Positions 27,411 through 35,760 of a DNA stretch of 64,000 nt are shown one piece after another (within the stretch, counting starts at the first letter, position 1; each line of letters opens with the position of its first letter). This stretch comes from Methanotrichaceae archaeon (GTDB lineage Archaea; Halobacteriota; Methanosarcinia; Methanotrichales; Methanotrichaceae). Position numbers and translations under genes: made by a program. The notes beneath the pieces are model-generated. The model was given only the letters and a program-made list of their open reading frames with translations. It searched no databases and had not been told where the DNA came from. The stretch is from the NCBI GenBank assembly GCA_016927425.1, contig JAFGMR010000072.1, positions 1-64,000 on the forward strand, in the 5' to 3' direction.

Positions 27411-27820
27411 ATGGATAGGGATTTAAGACTAAGAGGAACAATTCTTCACAAATTGGCTAGAAATGGTGAACATGCTCAATATCGTGAGGGTATCTGAATA
27501 CTGATCAAAATAGACCGCTATCAGGAGGCATTGCAGTTCCGCTGAAGATCAGCCAAGAGGGCAATTTACATCAACGTATTGAGCATGTTCGAAATGGTAA
27601 ATGGGGTCCGGCCCATACTAGCTTTGATAACTTGTCGAAAGGTCTCCCATCGGATCAGCGCGGCGAGGCGAAGGCTGCTGCAAAAGCTTTGATCAACGAG
27701 GAGCTGCTTTTGGAGAAACCAACATCCTACGGCATTGAAGTATCCCTAAACATAAACAGGCGGCCCGAGATAGAAGAGATCATTAACGCATACTTGAAGG
27801 CAGCCGAATTGGAGAGATGA
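27411..27820 (+). pseudogene. Small HTH-like gene interrupted by a MITE
   Basis: ATG 27411 opens MDRDLRLRGTILHKLARNG and then runs into the inserted element at 27468 and a stop. Removing the 123-bp element plus one 8-bp duplicate rejoins the frame exactly: ...LARNG-KWGPAHTSFDNLSKGLPSDQRG...LLLEKPTSYGIEVSLNINRRPEIEEII, ending at 27820. The restored protein is about 92 residues and resembles small archaeal winged-helix-type proteins (inference). An AAATTTAAATAG box at 27376-27387 is its likely promoter. Confidence 0.75.
27468..27590. mobile_element. MITE with 14-bp perfect inverted repeats
   Basis: Ends are GAACATGCTCAATA (27468-27481) and its exact reverse complement (27577-27590). The element is 123 bp, has no coding capacity, and is flanked on both sides by GAAATGGT (27460-27467 and 27591-27598), an 8-bp target-site duplication. 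A diverged second copy lies at 55181-55313. No transposase that could mobilise it is in the window. Confidence 0.85.
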
Positions 27821-27858
27821 TTCCGTTGCCCCTTCAATCACGTTGCAGGCAGCGTACC

Positions 27859-28140
27859 GATTCGGCTGCAAAATAGCAGAAGTCCACCGACCAAGTGGAA
27901 CGTCTTCTGATCACATTAGGCAAGGATACCTGTTCACCCGCGAATGCATGGCTCGGATGGGGCTTTCGCATCGCCCGCCCGGCGAGAATCTCCGCCCGCA
28001 GCCCCGAGGCCGCCCTCCCCCCCCCAAGGCCGCCTAGACCGCACGGCAATTCCTCGCCGTCGCCCCCTTGCAGATCCCGGCCGCGGCCAGCCGCGAGAAG
28101 CGCGCCCTGATGCGTGACGGCGCGCAGGTCTTCTTCCACA
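27859..28140. repeat. ~280-bp island repeat, copy 2
   Basis: Starts TTCGGCTGCAAAATAGCAGAA and shares with copy 3 CACATTAGGCAAGGATACCT, CATGGCTCGGATGG, GGCCGCGGCCAGCCGCGAGA and TGACGGC.TGCAGGTC. The first block can form a short hairpin. On the minus strand the block reads VDFCYFAAESVR, also seen at 22838. Confidence 0.7.
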
Positions 28141-28288
28141 GTAGCAATGGGGGTGCTATAGGCGGCGACCTCTATTGCTTTCGGCCGAGATCGTTGGCTT
28201 CCTAAGCGGCCTTTCGCTCCTCTTCAGGGGTGCAAGAGAAGATGCGGTATTTAAACGCTCAACGGACTCGAAATACACAAAAAAGAAA

Positions 28289-28325
28289 TTATTCGTGTTC
28301 ATTCGTGTTCATTAGTGGTTGAATT
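28289..28325 (-). repeat. Decamer array, copy B
   Basis: Minus strand: AACCACTAATGAACACGAAT followed by GAACACGAATAAT; three units of the GAATGAACRC decamer. Confidence 0.7.
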
Positions 28326-28550
28326 TTGTGGATTGAAATAAATTTTCAGATATTATTGATAGCTTTGCATCCCCTCGACACATCCCATCCTGAGTTCCCA
28401 ATTGATTAGGCATAAGTGAGCACAAATGGGGCGATTGATGCTGATTATCCCAAATAGCTTATATGCCTAATTAGTCACAACCGATCGATATGCTGCGGCT
28501 TTATGTGCCTAAAAGAGTGGGAAACCAGGATCCCATGTGCCGGAGGGAAT

Positions 28551-28590
28551 AACCGCGAATGAACGCGAATGAACGCGAATGAACGCGAAT
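28551..28590 (+). repeat. Decamer array, copy C
   Basis: AACCGCGAAT followed by three perfect GAACGCGAAT units, the most regular array in the window, directly upstream of island-repeat copy 3. Confidence 0.8.
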
Positions 28591-28602
28591 TGGTATCGTG
28601 CC

Positions 28603-28900
28603 GTTTCTGCTGCAAAATAGCAGAAATCCACCGAACAAGTGACTGAACAAGTGGAACGTCTTCCGATCACATTAGGCAAGGATACCTGTTCACCCGCGAA
28701 CGCATGGCTCGGATGGACCTTTCGCATCGCTCGCACCAGCGAGGGCCCGAGTGCGTCCTCGCCCCTGGCCACGATGGCGTGGCTGTTGCCAAGCCCTGTG
28801 CCGGAGCCTCGCAGATCCTGGCCGCGGCCAGCCGCGAGATGCACAGCCTGATGCCTGACGGCTTGCAGGTCGCCTTCCGCAACGACAACGGCAAGCGTGG
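28603..28900. repeat. ~280-bp island repeat, copy 3
   Basis: Begins with the hairpin TTCTGCT-gcaaaat-AGCAGAA (7-bp stem) and then follows copy 2 closely through CGCGAACGCATGGCTCGGAT and CCGCGGCCAGCCGCGAGATG. A plus-strand frame near the end (ILAAASREMHSLMPDGLQV) has a counterpart in copy 2 (IPAAASREKRALMRDGAQV), hinting at a decayed coding origin. Confidence 0.7.
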
Positions 28901-29056
28901 GCGCGGGAGAGCTACGGGGGAAGGGCTTGCCCGGCTATGATTGGCAGAAGGTTTCGGGATTATGCGGCTCAATGCTGCGCTTCTTCACATTCACGGCAGC
29001 TTGCTCTGATGTGCGCCGCCGCCGTTTGACGTTTCTGCTCCAGATCTCCGAAATAG

Positions 29057-29066
29057 CTTTATATTA
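29057..29066 (+). promoter_or_regulatory. Promoter of dockerin binding-protein gene
   Basis: CGAAATAGCTTTATATTA forms a BRE/TATA pair about 55 bases before the ATG at 29119; GGTGGT before the ATG can serve as ribosome site. Confidence 0.55.
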
Positions 29067-29118
29067 TCATAATATCATACCAATTCAGAATTATGTAACA
29101 TAAATGTGGTGGTAAATC

Positions 29119-30432
29119 ATGAAACGAATGGCATTGTTATTGGCTTTGATCTATTTCGTATCACTGGCCAGCGTGCCCGCAGGTGCATCGGATATCACGC
29201 CGAAGATCTTCGGGGATGCGAACATGGATGGCGGAATCGATGAGCAGGACGTCGAATTCGCGCAGGGGATAATCGATGGGACAAACGAAGCGACGCTCCT
29301 TTCAGACGCGAACCAGGACGGCCTGATCGACGAGGGGGATATTGCCCAGATTGAGCTTATCATAAGCGGAGAGGAGGGCGAGATAACCTTGATCGATATG
29401 GCCGACAGGGTCGTGACCGTGCCAAGGCCGGTAGAGCGCGTGGTCTCGACATCTCTTCCCGTTACCCGGATAATCGTTGCGCTTGACGGGTGTGATCGCC
29501 TCAAGGGATCAGAGATCGACAGCAGCGGAACCGGTGACTGGGCTGGTGCAAGCTGTGTCGGCGAGCTCCAGTTTGCCTGCGGCGGAGCGATTACCGGCGT
29601 TACCGACGTTGGATGGGGCGGATCAAAGGTCGAGACGATAGCAGAGCTGGAACCTGATGTGGTCTTCGTCTCATCGGGAACCGATGCCGATGCACTGCAG
29701 GAGAAGATTGGCGCCCCGGTTGTTGTCAGCATGCCCAGCCAGACTATGGATGATACCATGATGGACTGGTGGGCAGGCCAGATCAGATGCACAGGAGTTG
29801 TGCTTGGAAGGGATGCCGAGGCCGAAGACCTGATCTCTTTCATGGAAGAGAAATTGGCCCTTGTAACCGATATCTCCTTTCAGATTGACGATAGCGAGAA
29901 GCCGAGGGTGTACTTCGCATCACGCGCAGGATCTCACATAAATGACATCATACAGACCACAGGCTACTACGACCCGATCGATCTGGCTGGTGGCATCAAT
30001 GTGGCAAAGGAGGATGCGATAAGCACAAGCGAATTCACGATCTCGCCCGAGCAGATCGTCGTCTGGGATCCCGATATAATCCTCCTCAAATGCCACAAGA
30101 ACAACCCTCCGTCCGAGACACAGTACACGATAGAGATGGCGCTCTCAGACCAGCTGTTCAAGGAAGGAGGCGTAAATGCTGCTCTGAGCGGCGCGGTCTA
30201 TTACTGCATGGCTACCTGCAGATACTACCCAATCGAGAGATACATTCCTGAGACCATGTATCTTGCCAAGATCTTCCATCCAGAGGAGTTCGCGGACCTG
30301 GATCTGGAGAAGGAGGGAAACGAGATATTGAATAAGTTCTTCCACGAGGATGGTCTCTACACATGGTTGGCCGATGATAAAGGCTACATCCGTGACTTGA
30401 TAGTGGATCCTGTTGAGGTGGGGAATTGGTAG
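29119..30432 (+). CDS. Secreted ABC-type binding protein with N-terminal dockerin domain
   Basis: Secreted 437-residue protein. A signal peptide (1-23, LLLALIYFVSLASVPAGA) is followed by a dockerin-like pair of calcium loops, DANMDGGID (33-41) and DANQDGLID (63-71), and then a TroA/BtuF-like substrate-binding domain (about 88-430: DRVVTVPRPVERVVS..., VDVGWGGSK-type VTDVGWGGSKVETIAELEPDVVFVSS, SPEQIVVWDPDIILL). Such domains bind iron-siderophore, corrinoid or similar ligands for uptake. No permease or ATPase is adjacent, so it is an orphan; the dockerin may attach it to a cohesin-bearing surface protein (inference). Confidence 0.85.
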   Translation: MKRMALLLALIYFVSLASVPAGASDITPKIFGDANMDGGIDEQDVEFAQGIIDGTNEATLLSDANQDGLIDEGDIAQIELIISGEEGEITLIDMADRVVTVPRPVERVVSTSLPVTRIIVALDGCDRLKGSEIDSSGTGDWAGASCVGELQFACGGAITGVTDVGWGGSKVETIAELEPDVVFVSSGTDADALQEKIGAPVVVSMPSQTMDDTMMDWWAGQIRCTGVVLGRDAEAEDLISFMEEKLALVTDISFQIDDSEKPRVYFASRAGSHINDIIQTTGYYDPIDLAGGINVAKEDAISTSEFTISPEQIVVWDPDIILLKCHKNNPPSETQYTIEMALSDQLFKEGGVNAALSGAVYYCMATCRYYPIERYIPETMYLAKIFHPEEFADLDLEKEGNEILNKFFHEDGLYTWLADDKGYIRDLIVDPVEVGNW

Positions 30433-30438
30433 ACAGAA

Positions 30439-30636
30439 GTGGAACTGAAATGGATCGGGGGGTTAATCCCCCTGACTCCCATTCGTCTTCGGTTAAGTGA
30501 TTTGCTGGGTCATGATGCTAAAATAGGTTGGAGTTTTTATACCCCGTCCAGAGCTCGTGATCTCATGATAAAACATCGCGAGGAATTCTCAGAGACAATC
30601 GGTATTGATGATTCCGTATTCTTAGATGGATCCTGA
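30439..30636 (+). pseudogene. Decayed paralogue of the 24749 fragment
   Basis: GTG-started frame of 65 codons ending ...KIGWSFYTPSRARDLMIKHR-EEFSETIGIDDSVFLDGS. Beyond the stop the same frame continues FQSITDS, which pairs with FQPITNS in the 24749 copy, showing that the stop interrupts a once-longer gene. Family unknown; lies 3 bases after the binding-protein gene. Confidence 0.5.
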
Positions 30637-30680
30637 TTCCAATCCATAACGGATTCAAGGGCGAAGAGTGTCAGAAATAA

Positions 30681-30689
30681 TTTATATAT
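30681..30689 (+). promoter_or_regulatory. TATA box for leaderless pentapeptide gene
   Basis: AATAATTTATATATGG is centred 25 bases before the ATG at 30710, predicting a leaderless message. Confidence 0.6.
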
Positions 30690-30709
30690 GGGGGCGTGAA
30701 AGTCTTATT

Positions 30710-33445
30710 ATGCACTCCTCTTTAACTCGATTTGCCTTTGGAGCGTGTTTGCTTCTAATTGTTCTAATCTCCTCGTCTTTTGCAGTTGAAGAAAGCCCGC
30801 CTAAGAATATCCTCATATTTGCCTCTTACAATCCAGGCCTGAGTTGGACGGATTCCGTCGGAAGCGAGATAGAGAATGAATTATCCATATACTACCCCAC
30901 CGCAGATTTCTCTTTTGATTATATGGATACCAAAAAGCAGCCTCCCACCAATTCTCGCCTGGCCGAATTGAAGGAATTGTATCAAAATACATATAAAAAT
31001 CGCCATTTTGATGTTATCATCTGTTCGGATGATGATGCATTCGTGTTCCTGCTCGACAACAGAGATGAGCTGTTTCCAGGAACTCCAGTGGTCTTTTGTG
31101 GAGTAAACTTCTTCGAAGACGATATGCTTGCCGGCAAGAATAACTTCACTGGTGTGGTGGAGGCGTTCGATCTAGCTGGTACCATCTCACTGATGCTCAA
31201 CTTGCATCCAAATACAAAGCAAATCGTTTTAGTTAATGACCGGACAACGACTGGTAAAGCCAACAGAGAGGTCGTAAACCAGACCCTTCCGAGCTTCAGC
31301 ACAAATGTCACCTTCGCTTTGTGGGATAACATGACTGTAGATGAGCTCCAGAGGAATGCCTCTTCTCTGCATGAAGGAAGCTTGATCCTTCTCTTGAATT
31401 ACAATCGCGATCGGGAAGGAAGATCCCTGACTCATGAGGAGAGCACATGGATTTTAAGAAGCGTAAGCTCGGTTCCAATTTATGGCACGCGAGATGTCTA
31501 CATGGGATTCGGCGTGCTTGGCGGGGTGATTACCACAGGTCCAGTCCAGGGTGGATTGGCAGCGGACCTCGCTCTTCGGATCCTCCGAGGCGAACGCGCG
31601 GACGATATCCCGGTTATAAAAGAGCTCCCCACCTTATACATCTTCGATATGGTGGAGCTGCGACGATTCAAGATCGATCTCTCCTCTCTTCCGCAGGGAA
31701 GCATAATTGTCAATCAGCCGTTTCAACCTCGGGTCGATCTCAGTTATAAGAACCTTAGCGGCTTGGACTTGTCCGGGGTGGACTTGAATCTCACCATTCT
31801 CGAGGGAGCTGATCTCAGTGGTGCGAACCTTAGCAGATCCTTTTTGTGGGGTTCCATCATAGGCCACGCCAATCTTGTCGGAACTAATTTAAGCGGCGCA
31901 GTCATGCCATCCGGCGCTCTCACCGGGGCAGATCTCTCCCGAGCATATCTCAGAGGCGCTTTTATGCCGCTAGACTATATAGTTGAAGCAAATCTGACCG
32001 AGGCGGATCTATCAGGTTCTTTTATGGATCAGGTCATGATGGATAATTCAACGATGGTCGGAGCCAAGCTGGATGGGACAAGCCTCTGGGCTGCGAAGAT
32101 CAGCTATGCAAACCTTGACGGGGCAAGCCTCATAAAAGCATTCATGAACCGTGCCACATTACAGAAATCCCATTTGAATGGAGCCAATCTGACAGGAGCA
32201 AGCCTGGTTGGCGCTGACCTGATCGATGCTACCGTCACTTATGCAGACCTCTCCGGGGCAGATTTATCGGAGTCCCGTTGTGGGGGGGCGAACTTCTCTG
32301 GCTCCAAGCTGGTTGAATCAAAACTGGGTTTTGCAAACCTGACCAGCACAAATCTCAGCATGGCGAACCTCTTTGGTTCATATCTTGTGGCTTCGAATCT
32401 AACTAATTCCGATCTCTCTAATGCAGATCTATCCTATGCGAACCTCGAAAATGCCTTCATGCACCGAGTAAAGCTCGTTGGAGCCAAGCTGGTCGGCGCG
32501 CTTCTATCTGGCGTGCATCTGGAAGAATCCGATCTATCGCACTCCGATCTCGAAAACGCCGATCTGACCAATACATTGCTCAACAGATGCAACCTGACCG
32601 GTGCAGATTTGAAAGGTGCCAGGCTTCTCGGAACGGATTTCAATCTTGCCATTCTCGAAGATGCCAGCCTGAACAGAGCCAACATGGTTGGTGCCAAACT
32701 GAATTGGGCTGACATGAGCGGCAGCAGTCTTACAAATTGTCTGTTCTCAAGGGCGGAGCTTTTTGGAGCAAACCTGAGCAATTGCAACCTGAGCAGCTCG
32801 GACTTCACTCGCGCTTATTTGGTGAGGGCCAATCTAACTGGCTGCACTCTGAATGATACCCGCCTGGATTATACCGATCTTACAAACGCGAATCTGCGAA
32901 ATGCCTATCTAAGCGGTGTCGGGTTGCATAACGTATATCTGGATTATGCAGATCTGTCGGGTGCTAACCTTTCAGAATCCTACCTATATGGTGCCACATT
33001 AACGGGAACTGTCTTTAGCAAGGCGAACTTGAGGTCATCGCGTATATTTATGGTGAACTTTTTGGGTGGGGACTTCAGCGGCACAGATCTGAGGAATACC
33101 AGTCTCGCCCAGGTCTACATGAACAACACAAACCTATCGGGTGCGGATTTGAGCGGAGCCGTTATTTACGCATCTGCCATGGAAAACGTCGATCTCAGTG
33201 GTGCAAATCTCGAAGGATGTATCTTTGACACATCTGCCATGGAGAACGCTGATTTCAGTGGTGCAAATCTCGAAGGATGCAGCTTTGACACAACTGCCTT
33301 AGAGAACGCTGATTTCAGTGGTGCAAATTTAAAAGGGGTTAAGTACGATGAGATAGCGCTTCAGTATTTCGCCGTTTCAAAGCTCGATGGCGCTAGGATC
33401 AGCGCGGATCTGCAAAGGGACCTTGAAGAATTGCGGTCTGGATGA
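30710..33445 (+). CDS. Secreted fusion: ABC-type periplasmic binding domain + pentapeptide-repeat helix
   Basis: A 911-residue exported protein. Signal peptide at about 5-27 (FAFGACLLLIVLISSSFA). Residues about 30-330 resemble the ABC_sub_bind / sensor type of binding fold found in methanogen and bacterial sensors: NILIFASYNPGLSWTDSVGSEIE, DVIICSDDDAFVFL, LFPGTPVVFCGVNFF, IVLVNDRTTTGKANRE, VPIYGTRDVYMGFGVLGG. From about 345 to the end come some hundred A(D/N)LxX pentapeptides (GADLSGANLS..., ENADFSGANLEG...), which form a right-handed quadrilateral beta-helix. No kinase or membrane anchor is present. ATG 30710 is chosen over 30668 because the TATA box lies between them. Confidence 0.85.
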   Translation: MHSSLTRFAFGACLLLIVLISSSFAVEESPPKNILIFASYNPGLSWTDSVGSEIENELSIYYPTADFSFDYMDTKKQPPTNSRLAELKELYQNTYKNRHFDVIICSDDDAFVFLLDNRDELFPGTPVVFCGVNFFEDDMLAGKNNFTGVVEAFDLAGTISLMLNLHPNTKQIVLVNDRTTTGKANREVVNQTLPSFSTNVTFALWDNMTVDELQRNASSLHEGSLILLLNYNRDREGRSLTHEESTWILRSVSSVPIYGTRDVYMGFGVLGGVITTGPVQGGLAADLALRILRGERADDIPVIKELPTLYIFDMVELRRFKIDLSSLPQGSIIVNQPFQPRVDLSYKNLSGLDLSGVDLNLTILEGADLSGANLSRSFLWGSIIGHANLVGTNLSGAVMPSGALTGADLSRAYLRGAFMPLDYIVEANLTEADLSGSFMDQVMMDNSTMVGAKLDGTSLWAAKISYANLDGASLIKAFMNRATLQKSHLNGANLTGASLVGADLIDATVTYADLSGADLSESRCGGANFSGSKLVESKLGFANLTSTNLSMANLFGSYLVASNLTNSDLSNADLSYANLENAFMHRVKLVGAKLVGALLSGVHLEESDLSHSDLENADLTNTLLNRCNLTGADLKGARLLGTDFNLAILEDASLNRANMVGAKLNWADMSGSSLTNCLFSRAELFGANLSNCNLSSSDFTRAYLVRANLTGCTLNDTRLDYTDLTNANLRNAYLSGVGLHNVYLDYADLSGANLSESYLYGATLTGTVFSKANLRSSRIFMVNFLGGDFSGTDLRNTSLAQVYMNNTNLSGADLSGAVIYASAMENVDLSGANLEGCIFDTSAMENADFSGANLEGCSFDTTALENADFSGANLKGVKYDEIALQYFAVSKLDGARISADLQRDLEELRSG

Positions 33446-33450
33446 AGAGG

Positions 33451-35532
33451 TCAGGGCGAGCCCTGGCCTTCCTTCACCCTCTTTCGATAGTGATACATCG
33501 CGGAGATGGCATCGGCGCACTCCTCAGGCGTCGAGAAGACCGGAATTCCCGCTTGCTCCATCGAGATTACATCCTCCATCGCAAACTCCTTTCCGGCAAC
33601 GCAGGCCATGACCGGTTTTCCGCGATAGTCTATCCGGCTCAGGGGCTCGACGTAGCTTCCAAGGATCTCCGCCTGAAGGACGACTATGAAGCTTCCGACA
33701 TCCTCGCTGTCGACGCCGATCTCTATCGTCTTGCAGACAGTATCGGCATCCTGGCTGAAGGTGTAGTCGACCGGGTTTAGCCCTCCCACGTACTCGGGAA
33801 GCAGCTTCATGAGGCGCAACTTGTTCTCAGGCTCGAGCTCGGCAAGCCTCATCTGGTTGTCGGTTACGGCATCGGCCGAGATGACGCCAAGCGACCCTGC
33901 ATATGTTATTATGAAGACGCCGTCCTTCGAGGGGAGAGGCTGCTTCGAGAATGCTTTCGTCAGGTTGAACATATGCTCGTAGTCCCTGGCCCTGACTATC
34001 CCAGCCTGGCGAAAGATCCCGCTGTAGACCTGGTCGTCGCCTGCAAGGGATGCGGTGTGCGATGTAACAGCCTTCTTTCCGGCATCGGTTCGGCCGGACT
34101 TGAGGGCGATTACTGGCTTCTCCCGTGTCACCTCCCGGGCCACATCGATGAACCTGCGGCCGCCCTTCACGGACTCGAGGTACATGCAGATCACGTTGAT
34201 GTTGGGATCGTGCGAGACTGCCTCGAGCATATCGGTCTCATTTATATCGAGCTTGTTTCCGATTGTGGCGACGATCCCGAAGTCCATGATGTGGCGAAGC
34301 CCCCAGAGCATGCCTGCGGCGCAGACCCCGGCCTGGGATATCAGGCCGATGTTACCCTGGCTCAAGGCATCGACTATGCCGATGGACTGGACCATGTTGC
34401 TGTGGGTGTTGATGATCCCGGAGCAGTTGGGGCCGAGGAGCCGGCATCCATAAGGGCCTGTGATCTCCATCATCTCGCGCTCGATCATCTTTCCCCCCTC
34501 GCCCATCTCGGCAAATCCCGCCGACTCGACCACGATGTACTTTACTCCGCACTCGCAGCACTCCCTCACCACATCAGGGGTTGTGTTTGCCGATACCAGC
34601 ACAATTGCAACGTCGATCGGCTCTGGGACATCGCTGATCGTTGGATAGGCCTTGATGCCTCGAATGGTGTCGGCCCTCGGATTTATCGGGTAGAGCTTCC
34701 CCTTGAAGTCGTGGTCGACGAGGTTTGAGAAGACGTTCCAGCCGAGCTTGCCCTTGGTGCCGGAAGCCCCGATCACTGCGATGCTCTTTGGATAGAGCAG
34801 CTTTGAGAAGTTCTGGTCTCCTCTCGGGGTGGGTAAAAGCGCCAGCCTCTCTCCTAGTATGATCCTCGCATCGACTACCTTGTACCCTTCGGGATAGAGG
34901 AAGACCGGGTTTAGGTCCATCTCGGCGATCTCCGGCACCCTCATCACGAGGTCTGAGACCTTCACCATCAGCTCTTTTAGGGCAGGGATGTCCGCCTTCG
35001 ATCCCCTGTAGCCCTCCAAGAGGGCGTGGCCTGCGATCTCCTCGATCATATCCTGGGCCTCGTCCCCTCCAATTGGAAGCGCCCTGAAGGATATGTCCTT
35101 TAGAACCTCGACGAAGACTCCGCCGAGCCCGAACATCATAACAGGCCCGAACGTTGCATCCCTGGTCACGCCTATGATGACTTCCAGCCCGGGCTTTGCC
35201 ATCTCCTGAACCGATACGCCTACGACTTCGACGTCTCCAAACCGGCTGAGGATCTCTTCGAAGGCCTTCCTCACCTGCTCTTCATCCCGAATGTCGAGCT
35301 TTACGCCGCCAGCGTCAGACTTATGCACCACTGATGGGGATAGCACCTTCAGCGCGACCGGCCCTCCAAGGGCTCGAAAGATCTCTGCGGCCTCGTCTGC
35401 CGAGCCTGCCATGCGGGTCCCGGTGGTTGAGATCCCCTGTTCCTCCAGGATCTGCTTGCTCTCATGCTCCATCAGATAGGCCCTCATCTCTTTGTGGGCC
35501 TTATCCATGACCATCTTGAATTTCTCCGCCAT
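33451..35532 (-). CDS. acd: ADP-forming acyl-CoA (acetyl-CoA) synthetase, fused beta-alpha
   Basis: Converts acyl-CoA, ADP and phosphate to the acid, CoA and ATP, or the reverse. The 693-residue protein fuses both subunits in beta-alpha order. The N-terminal ATP-grasp beta part (about 1-230) shows GGPVALKVLSPSVVHKSDAGGV and IGVTRDATFGPVMMFGLGGVFVEVL. The alpha part has the CoA-binding Rossmann start LYPKSIAVIGASGTKGKLG, LLGPNCSG and the phosphohistidine segment AVTSHTASLAGDD. Substrate cannot be fixed; acetate is likely in an aceticlastic methanogen. It converges on the pentapeptide gene, 5 bases apart. Confidence 0.93.
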   Translation of the reverse strand: MAEKFKMVMDKAHKEMRAYLMEHESKQILEEQGISTTGTRMAGSADEAAEIFRALGGPVALKVLSPSVVHKSDAGGVKLDIRDEEQVRKAFEEILSRFGDVEVVGVSVQEMAKPGLEVIIGVTRDATFGPVMMFGLGGVFVEVLKDISFRALPIGGDEAQDMIEEIAGHALLEGYRGSKADIPALKELMVKVSDLVMRVPEIAEMDLNPVFLYPEGYKVVDARIILGERLALLPTPRGDQNFSKLLYPKSIAVIGASGTKGKLGWNVFSNLVDHDFKGKLYPINPRADTIRGIKAYPTISDVPEPIDVAIVLVSANTTPDVVRECCECGVKYIVVESAGFAEMGEGGKMIEREMMEITGPYGCRLLGPNCSGIINTHSNMVQSIGIVDALSQGNIGLISQAGVCAAGMLWGLRHIMDFGIVATIGNKLDINETDMLEAVSHDPNINVICMYLESVKGGRRFIDVAREVTREKPVIALKSGRTDAGKKAVTSHTASLAGDDQVYSGIFRQAGIVRARDYEHMFNLTKAFSKQPLPSKDGVFIITYAGSLGVISADAVTDNQMRLAELEPENKLRLMKLLPEYVGGLNPVDYTFSQDADTVCKTIEIGVDSEDVGSFIVVLQAEILGSYVEPLSRIDYRGKPVMACVAGKEFAMEDVISMEQAGIPVFSTPEECADAISAMYHYRKRVKEGQGSP

Positions 35533-35760
35533 TATCGATCATCGACCTACATTAGCTGGAACGCCTCCCCATGGTCTATCGCTATCCATGAAGGAGCTTG
35601 GCGGTCCTTTCAGCGCATAATCGTCGTTCATAGCTCGGGCCTTATATACGATATACCTTTCGTGCGGGCTCGAACGATAGCCAAGCCGCGCCGCGCCTGC
35701 CCTTCTCGGCGAATCGAAGAGTCGTCCAATCCTTCAGACCTCGCCGTTTCTGGAGTTCCC

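Larger units (their letters stand above)
27821..29118. other. Repeat-rich accessory gap
   Basis: About 1.3 kb without a credible gene. It carries island-repeat copies 2 and 3, two decamer arrays (28289-28325 and 28551-28590), an inverted pair TTAGGCATA (near 28405) / TATGCCTAA (near 28461), and the promoter of the binding-protein gene at its end. Confidence 0.5.

Noticed and set aside
28551-28590. CRISPR array
   Set aside because: The repeated unit is 10 bases with no spacers, and there are no cas genes in the window.
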